A stretch of 64,000 bases of DNA from Ottowia sp. SB7-C50 (GTDB taxonomy: Bacteria > Pseudomonadota > Gammaproteobacteria > Burkholderiales > Burkholderiaceae_C): the NCBI RefSeq assembly GCF_033110285.1, contig NZ_CP136995.1, positions 2,418,001 to 2,482,000 on the forward strand, written 5' to 3'. Below the pieces are notes generated by a model. That model was not told the origin of the DNA. It searched no databases and saw nothing but the letters and a program-made list of their open reading frames with translations. Below, piece by piece: positions 16,488 to 26,188 of this stretch; positions within the stretch are counted from its first letter, which is position 1; each line of letters opens with the position of its first letter. Made by a program: the position numbers and the translations under genes.

Positions 16488-18923
16488 TCAGTGCTTCACG
16501 GCCGCGCCGCGGGTGGTCTTCTTGGCGGCGGCCGGCGCCGCTGCTGCCTCGGCGGGTGTGACGGCGTCGTCGTCGGTCAAAGGCACTGGCTGGCGCTCCA
16601 GCGCCACTTCCAGCACCTTGTCGATCCACTTCACCGGCACGATCTTCAGCCCTTCCTTCACGTTGGCCGGGATTTCCTGCAGGTCCTTGACGTTCTCTTC
16701 GGGAATGACCACCGTCTTGATGCCGCCACGCAGCGCGGCCAGCAGCTTTTCCTTCAGGCCGCCAATGGCCGTGACCTCGCCGCGCAGCGTGATCTCGCCC
16801 GTCATCGCCACTTCACCGCGCACCGGGATGCCCGTCAGCGCGGACACGATGGCCGTGGTCATCGCAATACCGGCGCTGGGGCCATCCTTGGGCGTGGCGC
16901 CATCGGGCACGTGGATGTGGATGTCGCGCTTTTCGAACACCTCGTCCTTGATGCCGAGGCCGCGGGCGCGCGAGCGCACCACGGTGCGCGCGGCTTCAAC
17001 GGACTCCTTCATCACTTCGCCGAGTTGACCCGTGCGCTGCACGGCACCCTTGCCGGGCATCGTCGCGGCTTCGATCGTCAGCAGGTCGCCGCCAACTTCG
17101 GTCCACGCCAGACCGACCACCTGGCCGACCTGGTTCTGCTGCTCGGCGCGGCCATAGGTGAACTTGCGCACGCCCAGGAAATCGTTCAGGTTCTCGGAGG
17201 TGACCTTGACCTGCGGCTCCATCTGCTTGAGTTGCAGCGCCTTCACCACCTTGCGGCAGATCTTGGACAGCTCGCGCTCCAGCGAACGCACGCCCGCCTC
17301 GCGCGTGTAGTAACGCACGATGTCGCGCACGGCCTCTTCCGTCACCAGAAGCTCGTCGTCCTTGACGCCGTTGTTCTTCATCTGCTTGGGCAGCAGGTAC
17401 TTGATGGCGATGTTGGTCTTCTCGTCCTCGGTGTAGCCCGACAGGCGAATCACCTCCATCCGGTCCAGCAGCGCCGACGGAATGTTCATCGAGTTGCTGG
17501 TGGCCACGAACATCACGTCGCTCAGGTCGAAATCGACCTCGACGTAGTGGTCGCTGAAGGTGTGGTTCTGCTCCGGGTCCAGCACTTCCAGCAACGCGCT
17601 CGACGGGTCGCCGCGGAAGTCCATGCCCAATTTGTCGATCTCGTCGAGCAGGAACAGCGGATTGCGCGTGCCGACCTTGTTCAGGCTTTGCAGCACCTTC
17701 CCCGGCATGGCGCCGATGTAGGTGCGGCGGTGGCCGCGGATTTCGGCCTCATCGCGCATGCCGCCCAGCGCCATGCGAACGTACTTGCGGCCGGTGGCCT
17801 TGGCGACCGACTGGCCGAGCGACGTCTTGCCCACGCCGGGTGGCCCGACCAGGCACAGGATCGGCGCCTTGACCTTGTCCACGCGCTGCTGCACCGCGAG
17901 GTATTCGAGGATGCGGTCCTTGACCTTTTCCAGCCCGTAGTGGTCTTCGTTCAGCACTTCTTCGGCATAGGCCAGGTCGTGCTTGATCTTGGTCTTCTTG
18001 GCCCAGGGCAGGCCAACCAGCACGTCGATGTAGTTGCGCACCACGGTCGCTTCGGCCGACATGGGCGACATCAGCTTGAGTTTCTTCAACTCGGCGTCGG
18101 CCTTCTTTCGCGCCTCCTTGGGCATGCGCGCGGCCTTGATCTTGCGCTCGATCTCTTCAATGTCAGCGCCCTCTTCGCCCTCGCCCAGCTCTTTCTGGAT
18201 CGCCTTGACCTGCTCGTTCAAGTAGAAGTCGCGCTGGTTCTTCTCCATCTGGCGCTTCACACGGCCACGGATCTTCTTGTCGACGTTGAGGATGTCGACC
18301 TCGCGCTCGAGCTGCTCGAACAGGTTTTCCAGCCGCTCCTTTACGCTCGACAGATCCAGCACGGCCTGCTTGTTCTCCAGCTTGAGCGGCAGGTGCGCGG
18401 CGATGGTGTCGGCCAGGCGGCCCGGCTCGTCGATGCTGGCGATCGAGGTGAGGATCTCGGGCGGAATTTTCTTGTTCAGCTTGACGTACTGGTCGAACTG
18501 CTGCATCACGGCGCGGCGCAGCGCCTCGACTTCGGCGTTGTCCTTGTCAGCGCCGTCGGCCTCCAGCGGCGTGACGGTGGCGGTGAAATGGGCTTCGCCG
18601 TCCTCGATGTCGGTCACGGTGGCGCGCTGCTGGCCCTCGACCAGCACCTTCACGGTGCCGTCAGGCAGCTTGAGCATCTGCAGGATCGTCGACACACAGC
18701 CTACTTCGAACATGTCGTTGACCGACGGCTCGTCCTTGGCGGCGGCCTTCTGCGCCACCAGCATGATGCGGCGGTCGGCGGCCATGGCGGTTTCCAGGGC
18801 CTTGATGCTCTTGGGCCGGCCCACGAACAGCGGGATGACCATGTGAGGAAACACCACCACGTCGCGCAGCGGCAGCAGCGGCAGGTCGATGGGGGTGGCG
18901 GGCAAGGGCGTGGTTCCGGACAT
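16488..18923 (-). CDS. lon: Lon ATP-dependent protease
   Basis: 811 aa, normal for LonA. The N-terminal substrate domain ([23 protein letters not shown]) is followed by a coiled-coil region. The AAA+ module has Walker [10 protein letters not shown] near residue 360 and Walker [12 protein letters not shown]. The protease domain has the catalytic Ser near 683 in KDGPSAG and Lys near 726 in GGLKEKLL. It degrades misfolded and regulatory proteins in the cytoplasm. A sigma32-like promoter lies upstream, consistent with heat-shock control. Confidence 0.97.
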   Translation of the reverse strand: MSGTTPLPATPIDLPLLPLRDVVVFPHMVIPLFVGRPKSIKALETAMAADRRIMLVAQKAAAKDEPSVNDMFEVGCVSTILQMLKLPDGTVKVLVEGQQRATVTDIEDGEAHFTATVTPLEADGADKDNAEVEALRRAVMQQFDQYVKLNKKIPPEILTSIASIDEPGRLADTIAAHLPLKLENKQAVLDLSSVKERLENLFEQLEREVDILNVDKKIRGRVKRQMEKNQRDFYLNEQVKAIQKELGEGEEGADIEEIERKIKAARMPKEARKKADAELKKLKLMSPMSAEATVVRNYIDVLVGLPWAKKTKIKHDLAYAEEVLNEDHYGLEKVKDRILEYLAVQQRVDKVKAPILCLVGPPGVGKTSLGQSVAKATGRKYVRMALGGMRDEAEIRGHRRTYIGAMPGKVLQSLNKVGTRNPLFLLDEIDKLGMDFRGDPSSALLEVLDPEQNHTFSDHYVEVDFDLSDVMFVATSNSMNIPSALLDRMEVIRLSGYTEDEKTNIAIKYLLPKQMKNNGVKDDELLVTEEAVRDIVRYYTREAGVRSLERELSKICRKVVKALQLKQMEPQVKVTSENLNDFLGVRKFTYGRAEQQNQVGQVVGLAWTEVGGDLLTIEAATMPGKGAVQRTGQLGEVMKESVEAARTVVRSRARGLGIKDEVFEKRDIHIHVPDGATPKDGPSAGIAMTTAIVSALTGIPVRGEVAMTGEITLRGEVTAIGGLKEKLLAALRGGIKTVVIPEENVKDLQEIPANVKEGLKIVPVKWIDKVLEVALERQPVPLTDDDAVTPAEAAAAPAAAKKTTRGAAVKH

Positions 18924-18949
18924 GAAGAATCCTTGAGGTGATCAGCCTG

Positions 18950-18978
18950 AAAATGGCTGCTCAATCGCCATTTTCAAC
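18950..18978 (-). promoter_or_regulatory. Heat-shock (sigma32-like) promoter of lon with 9-9-9 inverted repeat
   Basis: On the minus strand GTTGAAA (18978-18972) is followed after 14 nt by GCCATTTT (18957-18950), close to the sigma32 pattern CTTGAAA-N13/15-CCCCATNT. The same bases form a perfect 9-bp inverted repeat GAAAATGGC/GCCATTTTC with a 9-nt spacer (18949-18975), a geometry like a repressor operator. Confidence 0.55.
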
Positions 18979-19053
18979 CCAGTGGCGGGCCTGGCGTGCA
19001 AAGTCGGGGTAAATCACGTGCGCGGCGGCCGGCGTATGCGCAGAATGCTACGT

Positions 19054-19106
19054 TATTGATAGCTTCAAACGCTTGATCCACCAGCGCTGGGGCAATTTTT
19101 TCACCC
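19054..19106. repeat. Short ATAGC/GCGC palindromic repeat
   Basis: ATTGATAGC, then ACGCTTGA..CCACCAGCGCTGG and GCAATTTTTT: one member of an interspersed family found about ten times in the chromosomal parts of this window. It is intergenic between lon and clpX. Confidence 0.6.
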
Positions 19107-19128
19107 CATCAAATCATCACAAAAGCGT

Positions 19129-19147
19129 GACCAGGCAAAACCTGGTC
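19129..19147 (-). terminator. Hairpin downstream of clpX
   Basis: GACCAGG/CCTGGTC with a 5-nt loop, about 40 nt after the clpX stop on the minus strand, followed by ACGCTTTTG. A weak intrinsic terminator or 3' stabilising hairpin. Confidence 0.45.
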
Positions 19148-19186
19148 CCGCCAGAAAGGCTGGGCGCATGAGCGCCCCGGCAAGTC

Positions 19187-20452
19187 TCAAGCCTTTTTAG
19201 CCGCTTCGCGGTACACCAGCAGCGGCGGCTGGCTGTCCTCGATGGTGTTTTCGTCGACGACGACCTTGGCCACGTTGGCGGTGTGCGGCAATTCGAACAT
19301 GGTGTCGATCAGCGCACCTTCCAGGATCGAGCGCAAACCGCGCGCACCGGTCTTGCGAGCCAGCGCCTTGCGGGCAATGGCTTTCAGCGCACTGGTACGA
19401 ATCTCCAGCTCGACGCCTTCCATCTGCAGCAGGCGGCCGAATTGCTTGACCAGCGCGTTCTTGGGCTGGGTGAGGATCTGCACCAGCGCGTCCTCGGTCA
19501 GCTCGGCCAGCGTGGCCACCACGGGCATGCGGCCGACGAGTTCGGGAATGATGCCGTACTTGATCAGGTCTTCCGGCTCCACTTCCTGGAAGGCCTCGCT
19601 GATCGAGCGCTGCTGCTTGCTGCGCACGGTGGCGCCAAAGCCGATGCCGCTGGCTTCGGTGCGCGCCTCGATCACTTTCTCGAGCCCCGCAAAGGCGCCG
19701 CCGCAGATGAACAGGATGTTGGTAGTATCGATCTGCAGGAAGTCCTGGTTCGGGTGCTTGCGCCCGCCCTGCGGCGGAATGCTGGCCAGGGTGCCCTCGA
19801 TCATCTTCAGCAGCGCCTGCTGCACGCCCTCGCCCGAGACGTCGCGCGTGATGCTGGGGTTGTCGGCCTTGCGGCTGATCTTGTCGATCTCGTCGATGTA
19901 GACGATGCCGCGCTGGGCGCGCTCGACGTCGTAATTGCAGCTTTGCAGCAGCTTGCTGATGATGTTCTCGACGTCCTCGCCCACGTAGCCGGCTTCGGTC
20001 AGCGTGGTGGCGTCGGCCATGACGAAGGGCACGTCCAGTTGGCGCGCCAGGGTCTGCGCCAGCAGCGTCTTGCCACTGCCGGTGGGGCCGATCAGCAGGA
20101 TGTTGCTCTTGGCCAGTTCGACATCGCCGCTCTTGGCCTCTTCCTTGTGCTTGAGGCGCTTGTAGTGGTTGTAGACCGCGACCGACAGCGTGCGCTTGGC
20201 CCGCTCCTGGCCGATCACGTAGTTGTCGAGATTGGCCTTGATGTCGGCCGGCGTCGGCAGATCGCCCCGCGCGGCGGCGGTGGCGTCCTCGGCGGGCGCT
20301 TCCTCGCGGATGATGTCGTTGCACAGGTCGATGCATTCATCGCAGATGAACACCGACGGTCCGGCGATGAGCTTCTTGACCTCATGCTGGCTCTTGCCAC
20401 AGAACGAGCAGTAAAGCGTTTTCTCGCTGGAAGAGCCCTTCTTTTCGGCCAT
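19187..20452 (-). CDS. clpX: ClpX, ATPase subunit of ClpXP protease
   Basis: 421 aa. The N-terminal zinc-binding domain has Cys15, Cys18, Cys37 and Cys40 (YCSFCGK ... [10 protein letters not shown]). Walker A GPTGSGKT is at 122-129 and Walker B contains [11 protein letters not shown]; sensor and C-terminal domains are complete. It unfolds substrates and feeds ClpP. It lies 200 nt downstream of clpP in the usual tig-clpP-clpX-lon order, all on the minus strand. Confidence 0.97.
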   Translation of the reverse strand: MAEKKGSSSEKTLYCSFCGKSQHEVKKLIAGPSVFICDECIDLCNDIIREEAPAEDATAAARGDLPTPADIKANLDNYVIGQERAKRTLSVAVYNHYKRLKHKEEAKSGDVELAKSNILLIGPTGSGKTLLAQTLARQLDVPFVMADATTLTEAGYVGEDVENIISKLLQSCNYDVERAQRGIVYIDEIDKISRKADNPSITRDVSGEGVQQALLKMIEGTLASIPPQGGRKHPNQDFLQIDTTNILFICGGAFAGLEKVIEARTEASGIGFGATVRSKQQRSISEAFQEVEPEDLIKYGIIPELVGRMPVVATLAELTEDALVQILTQPKNALVKQFGRLLQMEGVELEIRTSALKAIARKALARKTGARGLRSILEGALIDTMFELPHTANVAKVVVDENTIEDSQPPLLVYREAAKKA

Positions 20453-20539
20453 TGTGTCTAAGTCTCGTGATGGATCGACGCATGATACCCAATCCCTGCG
20501 CAGGCAAGCGCCGCGCCGTGCCCCTCTTCAACGCCCGTA

Positions 20540-20652
20540 ATCCAGGCGCGGAGGGACGCGGAGCAGGCCACCCCAGCGGCCGCCCGAGCCGGGGTCCCCC
20601 CGGCGACCAGCGGCGTCCCCCTTGGGGGAAGGCGCGTCAGCGCCACAGGGGG
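20540..20652 (-). repeat. GC-rich intergenic repeat (clpX-clpP)
   Basis: Read on the minus strand it starts CCCCCTGTGGCGCTGACGCG, then CCTTCCCCC..GGGGGACGCCGCTGG. It belongs to the same family as 1480-1620 and 47685-47800. It fills most of the clpX-clpP gap. Confidence 0.5.
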
Positions 20653-21264
20653 TCAGGGTCGGTTCGCAATCACCTGGTCGATGATGCCGTAGTCCTTGGC
20701 TTCGTCGGCGGTCATGTAGTAGTCGCGCTCGGTGTCGTGCTGGATCTTTTCCAGCGGCTGCCCGGTACGTTCGGCCAGGATGCGGTTCATCTGCGCCTTG
20801 GTGCGCAGGATGTCGCGCGCCTGGATCTCGATGTCGGTGGCCTGGCCGCGCGCACCGCCCAGCACCTGGTGAATCATGACCTTGCTGTTGGGGAGGCTGT
20901 AGCGCTTGCCCTTGGCACCGGCCGCCAGCAGGAACGCGCCCATGCTGGCCGCAAAGCCCAGGCACATGGTCGACACATCCGGCTTGATGAACTGCATGGT
21001 GTCGTAGATGGACATGCCCGCCGTCACGCTGCCGCCCGGGCTGTTGATGTAGAGCGAGATGTCCTTGTCGGGGTTTTCACTTTCAAGGAACAGCAACTGG
21101 GCCACCACCAGGTTGGCGGTCTGGTCGTTGACCTCGCCCACCAGGAAGACCACGCGCTCGCGCAGCAGGCGCGAATAGATGTCGTAGGAACGTTCGCCCC
21201 GGCCGGACTGCTCGATGACCATGGGGATGAGGCCGAGATTCTGGGGAGTGTCGTAGTCGCGCAT
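20653..21264 (-). CDS. clpP: ClpP protease subunit
   Basis: 203 aa from ATG at 21264 ([20 protein letters not shown]); a longer frame upstream adds 29 residues unlike any ClpP. Catalytic Ser107 lies in GFAASMGAF and His132 in VMIHQVLGG. It forms the tetradecameric proteolytic chamber with ClpX. Directly downstream of tig. Confidence 0.96.
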   Translation of the reverse strand: MRDYDTPQNLGLIPMVIEQSGRGERSYDIYSRLLRERVVFLVGEVNDQTANLVVAQLLFLESENPDKDISLYINSPGGSVTAGMSIYDTMQFIKPDVSTMCLGFAASMGAFLLAAGAKGKRYSLPNSKVMIHQVLGGARGQATDIEIQARDILRTKAQMNRILAERTGQPLEKIQHDTERDYYMTADEAKDYGIIDQVIANRP

Positions 21265-21425
21265 GTGGAAAGTTCCAAAAGGATTGCTGGAGATGCAAAT
21301 GGGGCCGGAACCCAACGATTCCAAGCCCCATTGTCGCCGCTGCCCCGGCACCGCCCCGTTATCAAGGAAAAACGGCTTGTGCGCTCTGGCAGCCTGCGTG
21401 GCTAGCTATCAAATGAGAAGCAAGC

Positions 21426-22739
21426 TCAGCCCTGCTGGCCCATCAGCTCATCAAAGCCCAACTTCTTCTCGCTGACTTTCGCCTGCTTGAGGACGTGGTC
21501 GGTGACGTTGTTCTCGATCACCATGGCCTCGACGTCGGCCAGGCGGCGGTTGTCGGCGTAGTAGTAGCGCACCACTTCTTCCGGCTTTTCGTAGCTGGCG
21601 GCCAGTTCTTCGACCTGTGCCTTCAGCTGCTCAGGCGTGGCCTGCAGGTTGTTGGCCTTGACCAGCTCGGCCACCACCAGGCCCAGGCGCACGCGGCGCT
21701 CGGCTTCGGGGCGGAAGGTGTCTTCGGGGATCGGCAGCTTTTCGACGTCCTTGATGCCGCGCGACTTCAGGTCGGCACGGGCGTTGGCGATCATGCGGTC
21801 GACTTCGGCCCGCACGCTGGATTTGGGGATGTCCAGTTCGGCCTTGGCCACCAGCGCGTCCATCACCGCCTGCTTGTTGCGCTGGTTCAGGCGGAACTTC
21901 ACCTCGCGCTCCAGGTTCTTCTTGATGTCGCCGCGCAGGCCTTCGACGGTGGCGTCCTTCACGCCCAGCGACTTGGCCAGCTGCTCGTTCACTTCAGGCA
22001 GGTGGGCGGCCTCGATCTTGTTGACGGTGACCATGAAGTCGGCCGTCTTGCCGGCCACGTCCTTGCCGTGGTAGTCCTCTGGGAAGGCCAGCGGGAAGGT
22101 CTTGCTTTCGCCCACCTTCATGCCGCGCACCGCGTCCTCGAATTCCTTGAGCATCTGGCCTTCGGCCACGACGAACTGGAAGTCCTCGGCCTTGCCGCCT
22201 TCGAACGGCTCGCCGTCGATCTTGCCGGCAAAGTCGACCGTGACGCGGTCGCCATCTTCGGCCGGCGCGTCCTTGGCGCGCTGTGCGAAGCTGCGGCGCT
22301 GCTTGCGCAGGATGTCGACGGTGCGGTCGATGGCCTCGTCGCTCACGTCGGCCGTGACTTTTTCGACTTCGGCGCCCGACAGCTCACCGATCTTCACTTC
22401 GGGAAACACCTCGAACACGGCGTCAAACGACACCTGGCCTTCGGGCGCGCCCTCCTTCTCGGTGATGGTCGGCTGGCCGGCCACGCGCAGCTTGGCTTCG
22501 TTGGCGGCGTTGAAGAAGGCCTCGCCCACCTTGTCGTTCATCACCTCGTACTGCACCGAATAGCCATACTGGCGCGCCACCACGCTCAGCGGCACCTTGC
22601 CGGGGCGGAAGCCGTCCATCTTGACGGTGCGCGCCAGCTTGCGCAGGCGGGCCTCGACCTCGCTCTGGATGGTCTCGACCGGCAGCGTCAGCGTCATCTT
22701 GCGCTCAAGCTTTTCAAGGGTTTCCACGTTCACGGCCAT
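21426..22739 (-). CDS. tig: Trigger factor, ribosome-associated chaperone
   Basis: 437 aa. The N-terminal ribosome-binding domain carries the signature region near residues 40-50 (GFRPGKVPLSVVARQYG). An FKBP-like PPIase domain (about 160-245, DGDRVTVDFAGKIDGEPFEG) and a helical C-terminal chaperone domain follow. The start is ATG at 22739 with a GAGAGAA site upstream; the open frame continues much further only as antisense to the next RND gene. First gene of tig-clpP-clpX. Confidence 0.97.
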   Translation of the reverse strand: MAVNVETLEKLERKMTLTLPVETIQSEVEARLRKLARTVKMDGFRPGKVPLSVVARQYGYSVQYEVMNDKVGEAFFNAANEAKLRVAGQPTITEKEGAPEGQVSFDAVFEVFPEVKIGELSGAEVEKVTADVSDEAIDRTVDILRKQRRSFAQRAKDAPAEDGDRVTVDFAGKIDGEPFEGGKAEDFQFVVAEGQMLKEFEDAVRGMKVGESKTFPLAFPEDYHGKDVAGKTADFMVTVNKIEAAHLPEVNEQLAKSLGVKDATVEGLRGDIKKNLEREVKFRLNQRNKQAVMDALVAKAELDIPKSSVRAEVDRMIANARADLKSRGIKDVEKLPIPEDTFRPEAERRVRLGLVVAELVKANNLQATPEQLKAQVEELAASYEKPEEVVRYYYADNRRLADVEAMVIENNVTDHVLKQAKVSEKKLGFDELMGQQG

Positions 22740-22768
22740 GGTTTTTTCTCTCAGAAGTTGAAGATTCG

Positions 22769-22856
22769 TGGTGCGCGGGGGGGGGACTCGAACCCCCACA
22801 CCATTGCTGGCGTCAGGACCTAAACCTGGTGCGTCTACCAATTTCGCCACCCGCGC
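22769..22856 (-). tRNA. tRNA-Leu(UAG)
   Basis: Acceptor GCGCGGG/CCCGCGC, D-arm GGCGAAATTGGTAGACGC, anticodon loop TTTAGGT (UAG), long variable arm, T-loop GTTCGAGTC, encoded CCA. The T-stem/acceptor junction contains nine consecutive C (plus strand G, 22777-22785) where eight are expected, so one base is probably extra. It sits just upstream of tig. Confidence 0.9.
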
Positions 22857-22921
22857 GACTGCAAATGAATCGGGCGGTTCGCTGCGCAAACCGCCCGACG
22901 GAATTTGGCGAACTGACGATT

Positions 22922-25900
22922 TTACCCTGCGGCGATGGCCTCCGGCGGTGGCACGGCAGCGGGGTTTTCCTGATCCGGCCGCTTGACGCGGAACCACGCC
23001 GCGTACATGGCCGGCAGCGCCAGCAGCGTCAGCGCCGTGGCCACAATCAGCCCGCCCATGATGGCCACCGCCATCGGCCCCCAGAACACGCTGCGCGACA
23101 GCGGGATCATGGCCAGCACCGCCGCCGCGGCCGTCAGCACGATGGGACGCAGGCGCCGCACGGCCGATTCGACGATGGCGTCCCACGTGGGCACGCCGCG
23201 CGCGCGGTCGCTCTCGATCTGGTCGATCAGGATTACCGAGTTGCGCTGGATCATGCCCATCAGCGCGATCACGCCCAGCAGCGCGACAAAGCCGAACGGC
23301 CGGTTCAGCGCCAGCAGCGCCGCCGCCACGCCGGCAATGCCCAGCGGGCCGGTCAGAAACACCAGCATGGCGCGGCTGAAAGAATGCAGTTGCAGCATCA
23401 GCAGCGTAAAGGTGATGAACAGCATGACCGGCAGGCCCGCCATGATGGACGACGAGCCCTTGCTGCTCTCCTCGACCGCCCCGGCCACCTCGATGCGGTG
23501 GGCGGTGTCGCCCGCCTTCGCCCAGTCGGCCTCGAGCGCGCGCAGCGCGGGCAGCAGTTCCGCCGTCACGGTGGCGCCTTGCAGGCCTTCGGCCACTTCG
23601 GCGTTGACGGTGATGGCGTAGTCGCGGTTTTCGCGCCACATCACGCCAGGCTCCCAGCTGAACACGGGCTTGGCCACCTGCATCAGCGGAATCGACTGGC
23701 CGCTGGCCGTGGGCAGGTAGGCGTTGGCGATGTCGGTGATGGCGTCGCGCTCGTCCAGCGGCTGGCGCAGCACGATGTCGATCAGCTTGTCGCCTTCGCG
23801 GTACTGGCCCACCGTGCTGCCGCTGAGCAGCACGCGGCCCGCCTGCGCGATGGACTGGCTGGTGACACCCAGTGCGCGCGCCTTGTCCTGGTCGACTTCG
23901 AGCCGCATGGACTTGACGGATTCGTTCCAGTTGTCGTTGACGCCGCGCGTGTGCGGATTTTTCTGCATGACCTCCCGCATCTCGTCGGCGCGCTGGCGCA
24001 GCCGTTCGGGGTCGGCGCCGATCACGCGGAACTGAACCGGATACGGCACCGGCGGCCCGTTGGGCAGCAGCTTGACGCGCGCGCGCACTTCCGGAAATTC
24101 CTGCGCCAACATCGCCGGCATGGCCAGCCGCAGCCGGTTGCGCGCCGGCAAGTCCTTCGCCACCACGATCAGCTGCGACACGTTGGACTGCGGAAAGATC
24201 TGATCCAGCGGCAGGTAAAAGCGCGGCACGCCGGCGCCCACCCACTGCGTGACGCCGGTCACGCCTTCCAGCGCGCTCAGGCGCGCCTCGACGCGCTTGG
24301 CAACGTCTTCGGTGGCGGCGAACGCCGTGCCTTCGGGCGACCACAGGTCGACCAGGATTTCGGGCCGGCTCGAATCCGGGAAGAACTGCTGCTGCACCTT
24401 GCCCATGCCCAAAATGCCCAGCGCAAACAGCAGCACGGTGGCGCCAATGGTCAACCAGCGGTGCGCCACGCACCACGTCACGGCGCGGCGAAAGGTGTTA
24501 TAGAACGGGGTGTCGAACAGCTCGTGCGGTTCTTCGGCAACGGGCACGCCGCGGTTCAGCGCCTCAGCGCGCGCGGCCTGCACGTGCGGGGGCACGCGCA
24601 GCAGCCACGCGCCCAGCAGCGGCACGAACACCACCGACGCCACCCAGCTGACCAGCAGCGCGATCACCGTCACCGCGAAGATGGCGAAGGTGTATTCACC
24701 CGTCATCGACCGGGCCAGGCCAATCGGCAGAAAGCCCACCGCCGTGATCAGCGTGCCGGTCAGCATGGGGATGGCGGTGATCTCGTAGGCGAAGGTGGCG
24801 GCGCGGAACTTGTCGTAGCCCTCCTCCATCTTGCGCACCATCATTTCGACGGCAATGATGGCGTCGTCCACCAGCAGGCCCAGCGCGATGATGAGCGAGC
24901 CGAGCGACACCTTGTGCAGCCCGATGCCCCAGTACTGCATGGCCAGAAAGGTCACGGACAATACCAGCGGGATGGTGATGCCCACCACCAGGCCGGGGCG
25001 CATGTCCAGCGTCCAGCGGCGCCACAGCGGGTGGCTGCCGGGCCGCTTGTGCAGCCCCAGCGACAGAAAGCTCACCGCCAGCACGATCACCACCGCCTCG
25101 ATCAGCACCTTGACGAATTCGTTGACCGATTCGGCCACGGCATGCGGCTGATCCTGCACCTGCGCCAGCTTCACGCCCACCGGCAGGGTTTTCTCGATCT
25201 GCGCCGAGGCTTCGCGCAGCGCCTTGCCCAGCGCAATGATGTCGCCGCCCTTGGCCATCGACACGCCCAGCGCAATGACTTCCTGGCCGTCGTGCCGCAC
25301 CTTCACCTGCGGCGGGTCGACGTAGCCGCGCTGGATGTCGGCGATGTCGCCCAGCCGCAGCTGGCGCCCGTCGGGGGCGCGGATGGGCATGGCGCGCAAC
25401 TGCGCGACGTCGTTGAACTGGCCGCCCACACGCACCTGCACCACGTCCAGCGGCGTCTGCACCGCGCCGGCCGATTCAACCGCGTTCTGCGCGCCCAGCT
25501 GGCCCAGCACCTGGTTCATGTCCAGCCCCAGTTTGGCCAGGCGCCGCTGCGACGCTTCGATGTAGATCTTCTCGTCCTGCACGCCGAACAGCTCGACCTT
25601 GGCGACGTCCTTCACGCGCAGCAGGCGCTGGCGCGCGTCGTCGGCAAAGGCCTTCATCTCGGCCGGGCTGAAGCCGTCGCCCGACAGCGCGTAGATCACG
25701 CCGTACACATCGCCGAAGTCGTCGTTGAAGAACGGCCCCTGCACGCCCTGCGGCAGCGTGTAGCGGATGTCGCCCACCTTCTTGCGCACCGTGTACCAGA
25801 TCTGCGGCACGTCACGCGGCGGCGACGAATCCTTCAGCTGGAAGATGATCAGCGACTCGCCCGGCTTGGAATAGCTGCGGATCTTGTCCGCGTACGGCAC

Positions 25901-26179
25901 TTCCTGCAGCGTGCGCTCAATCTTGTCGGTGACCTGGTCGGCCACCTGCCGCGCGGTGGCGCCGGGCCAGAAGGTGCGCACCACCATGACGCGGAAGGTA
26001 AAGGGCGGGTCTTCGTCCTGCCCCAGCTGGAAGTACGCCGCCACGCCCAGCAGCATCAGCACCACCATCAGGTAGCGCACCAGCGATGCGTGCTGCAGCG
26101 CCCAGCGCGACAGGTTGAAACCGGCTTTGGGCTCGCTGCGCGCAGCGGCGCCGGCGACGGGCGATGCGTGTTCGCTCAT
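22922..26179 (-). CDS. RND multidrug efflux permease (HAE1-like)
   Basis: 1085 aa, full length for AcrB-type proton antiporters. Twelve membrane helices in the usual 1+5/1+5 pattern surround two large periplasmic loops. The helix-4 acidic pair is in GLLVDDAIIAVEM (about residues 424-436). The second half opens with GKVQQQFFPDSSRPEILVDLW, a variant seen in the TriC/VexF-like branch. Its start is 9 nt after the adaptor stop, so the two are one operon. Substrates are unknown. No outer-membrane factor gene is nearby, so it probably shares a TolC-type channel. Confidence 0.93.
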   Translation of the reverse strand: MSEHASPVAGAAARSEPKAGFNLSRWALQHASLVRYLMVVLMLLGVAAYFQLGQDEDPPFTFRVMVVRTFWPGATARQVADQVTDKIERTLQEVPYADKIRSYSKPGESLIIFQLKDSSPPRDVPQIWYTVRKKVGDIRYTLPQGVQGPFFNDDFGDVYGVIYALSGDGFSPAEMKAFADDARQRLLRVKDVAKVELFGVQDEKIYIEASQRRLAKLGLDMNQVLGQLGAQNAVESAGAVQTPLDVVQVRVGGQFNDVAQLRAMPIRAPDGRQLRLGDIADIQRGYVDPPQVKVRHDGQEVIALGVSMAKGGDIIALGKALREASAQIEKTLPVGVKLAQVQDQPHAVAESVNEFVKVLIEAVVIVLAVSFLSLGLHKRPGSHPLWRRWTLDMRPGLVVGITIPLVLSVTFLAMQYWGIGLHKVSLGSLIIALGLLVDDAIIAVEMMVRKMEEGYDKFRAATFAYEITAIPMLTGTLITAVGFLPIGLARSMTGEYTFAIFAVTVIALLVSWVASVVFVPLLGAWLLRVPPHVQAARAEALNRGVPVAEEPHELFDTPFYNTFRRAVTWCVAHRWLTIGATVLLFALGILGMGKVQQQFFPDSSRPEILVDLWSPEGTAFAATEDVAKRVEARLSALEGVTGVTQWVGAGVPRFYLPLDQIFPQSNVSQLIVVAKDLPARNRLRLAMPAMLAQEFPEVRARVKLLPNGPPVPYPVQFRVIGADPERLRQRADEMREVMQKNPHTRGVNDNWNESVKSMRLEVDQDKARALGVTSQSIAQAGRVLLSGSTVGQYREGDKLIDIVLRQPLDERDAITDIANAYLPTASGQSIPLMQVAKPVFSWEPGVMWRENRDYAITVNAEVAEGLQGATVTAELLPALRALEADWAKAGDTAHRIEVAGAVEESSKGSSSIMAGLPVMLFITFTLLMLQLHSFSRAMLVFLTGPLGIAGVAAALLALNRPFGFVALLGVIALMGMIQRNSVILIDQIESDRARGVPTWDAIVESAVRRLRPIVLTAAAAVLAMIPLSRSVFWGPMAVAIMGGLIVATALTLLALPAMYAAWFRVKRPDQENPAAVPPPEAIAAG

Positions 26180-26188
26180 GCGTGGCCT

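Noticed and set aside
16482..18941. An 819-aa plus-strand open frame opposite lon
   Set aside because: Pure antisense shadow of lon: His/Gln/Arg-rich, no motif, same span; GC-rich third positions keep it open.
21426..24476. A 1016-aa protein including trigger factor
   Set aside because: Only the last 437 residues are trigger factor; the rest is out-of-frame RND sequence and tRNA-Leu.
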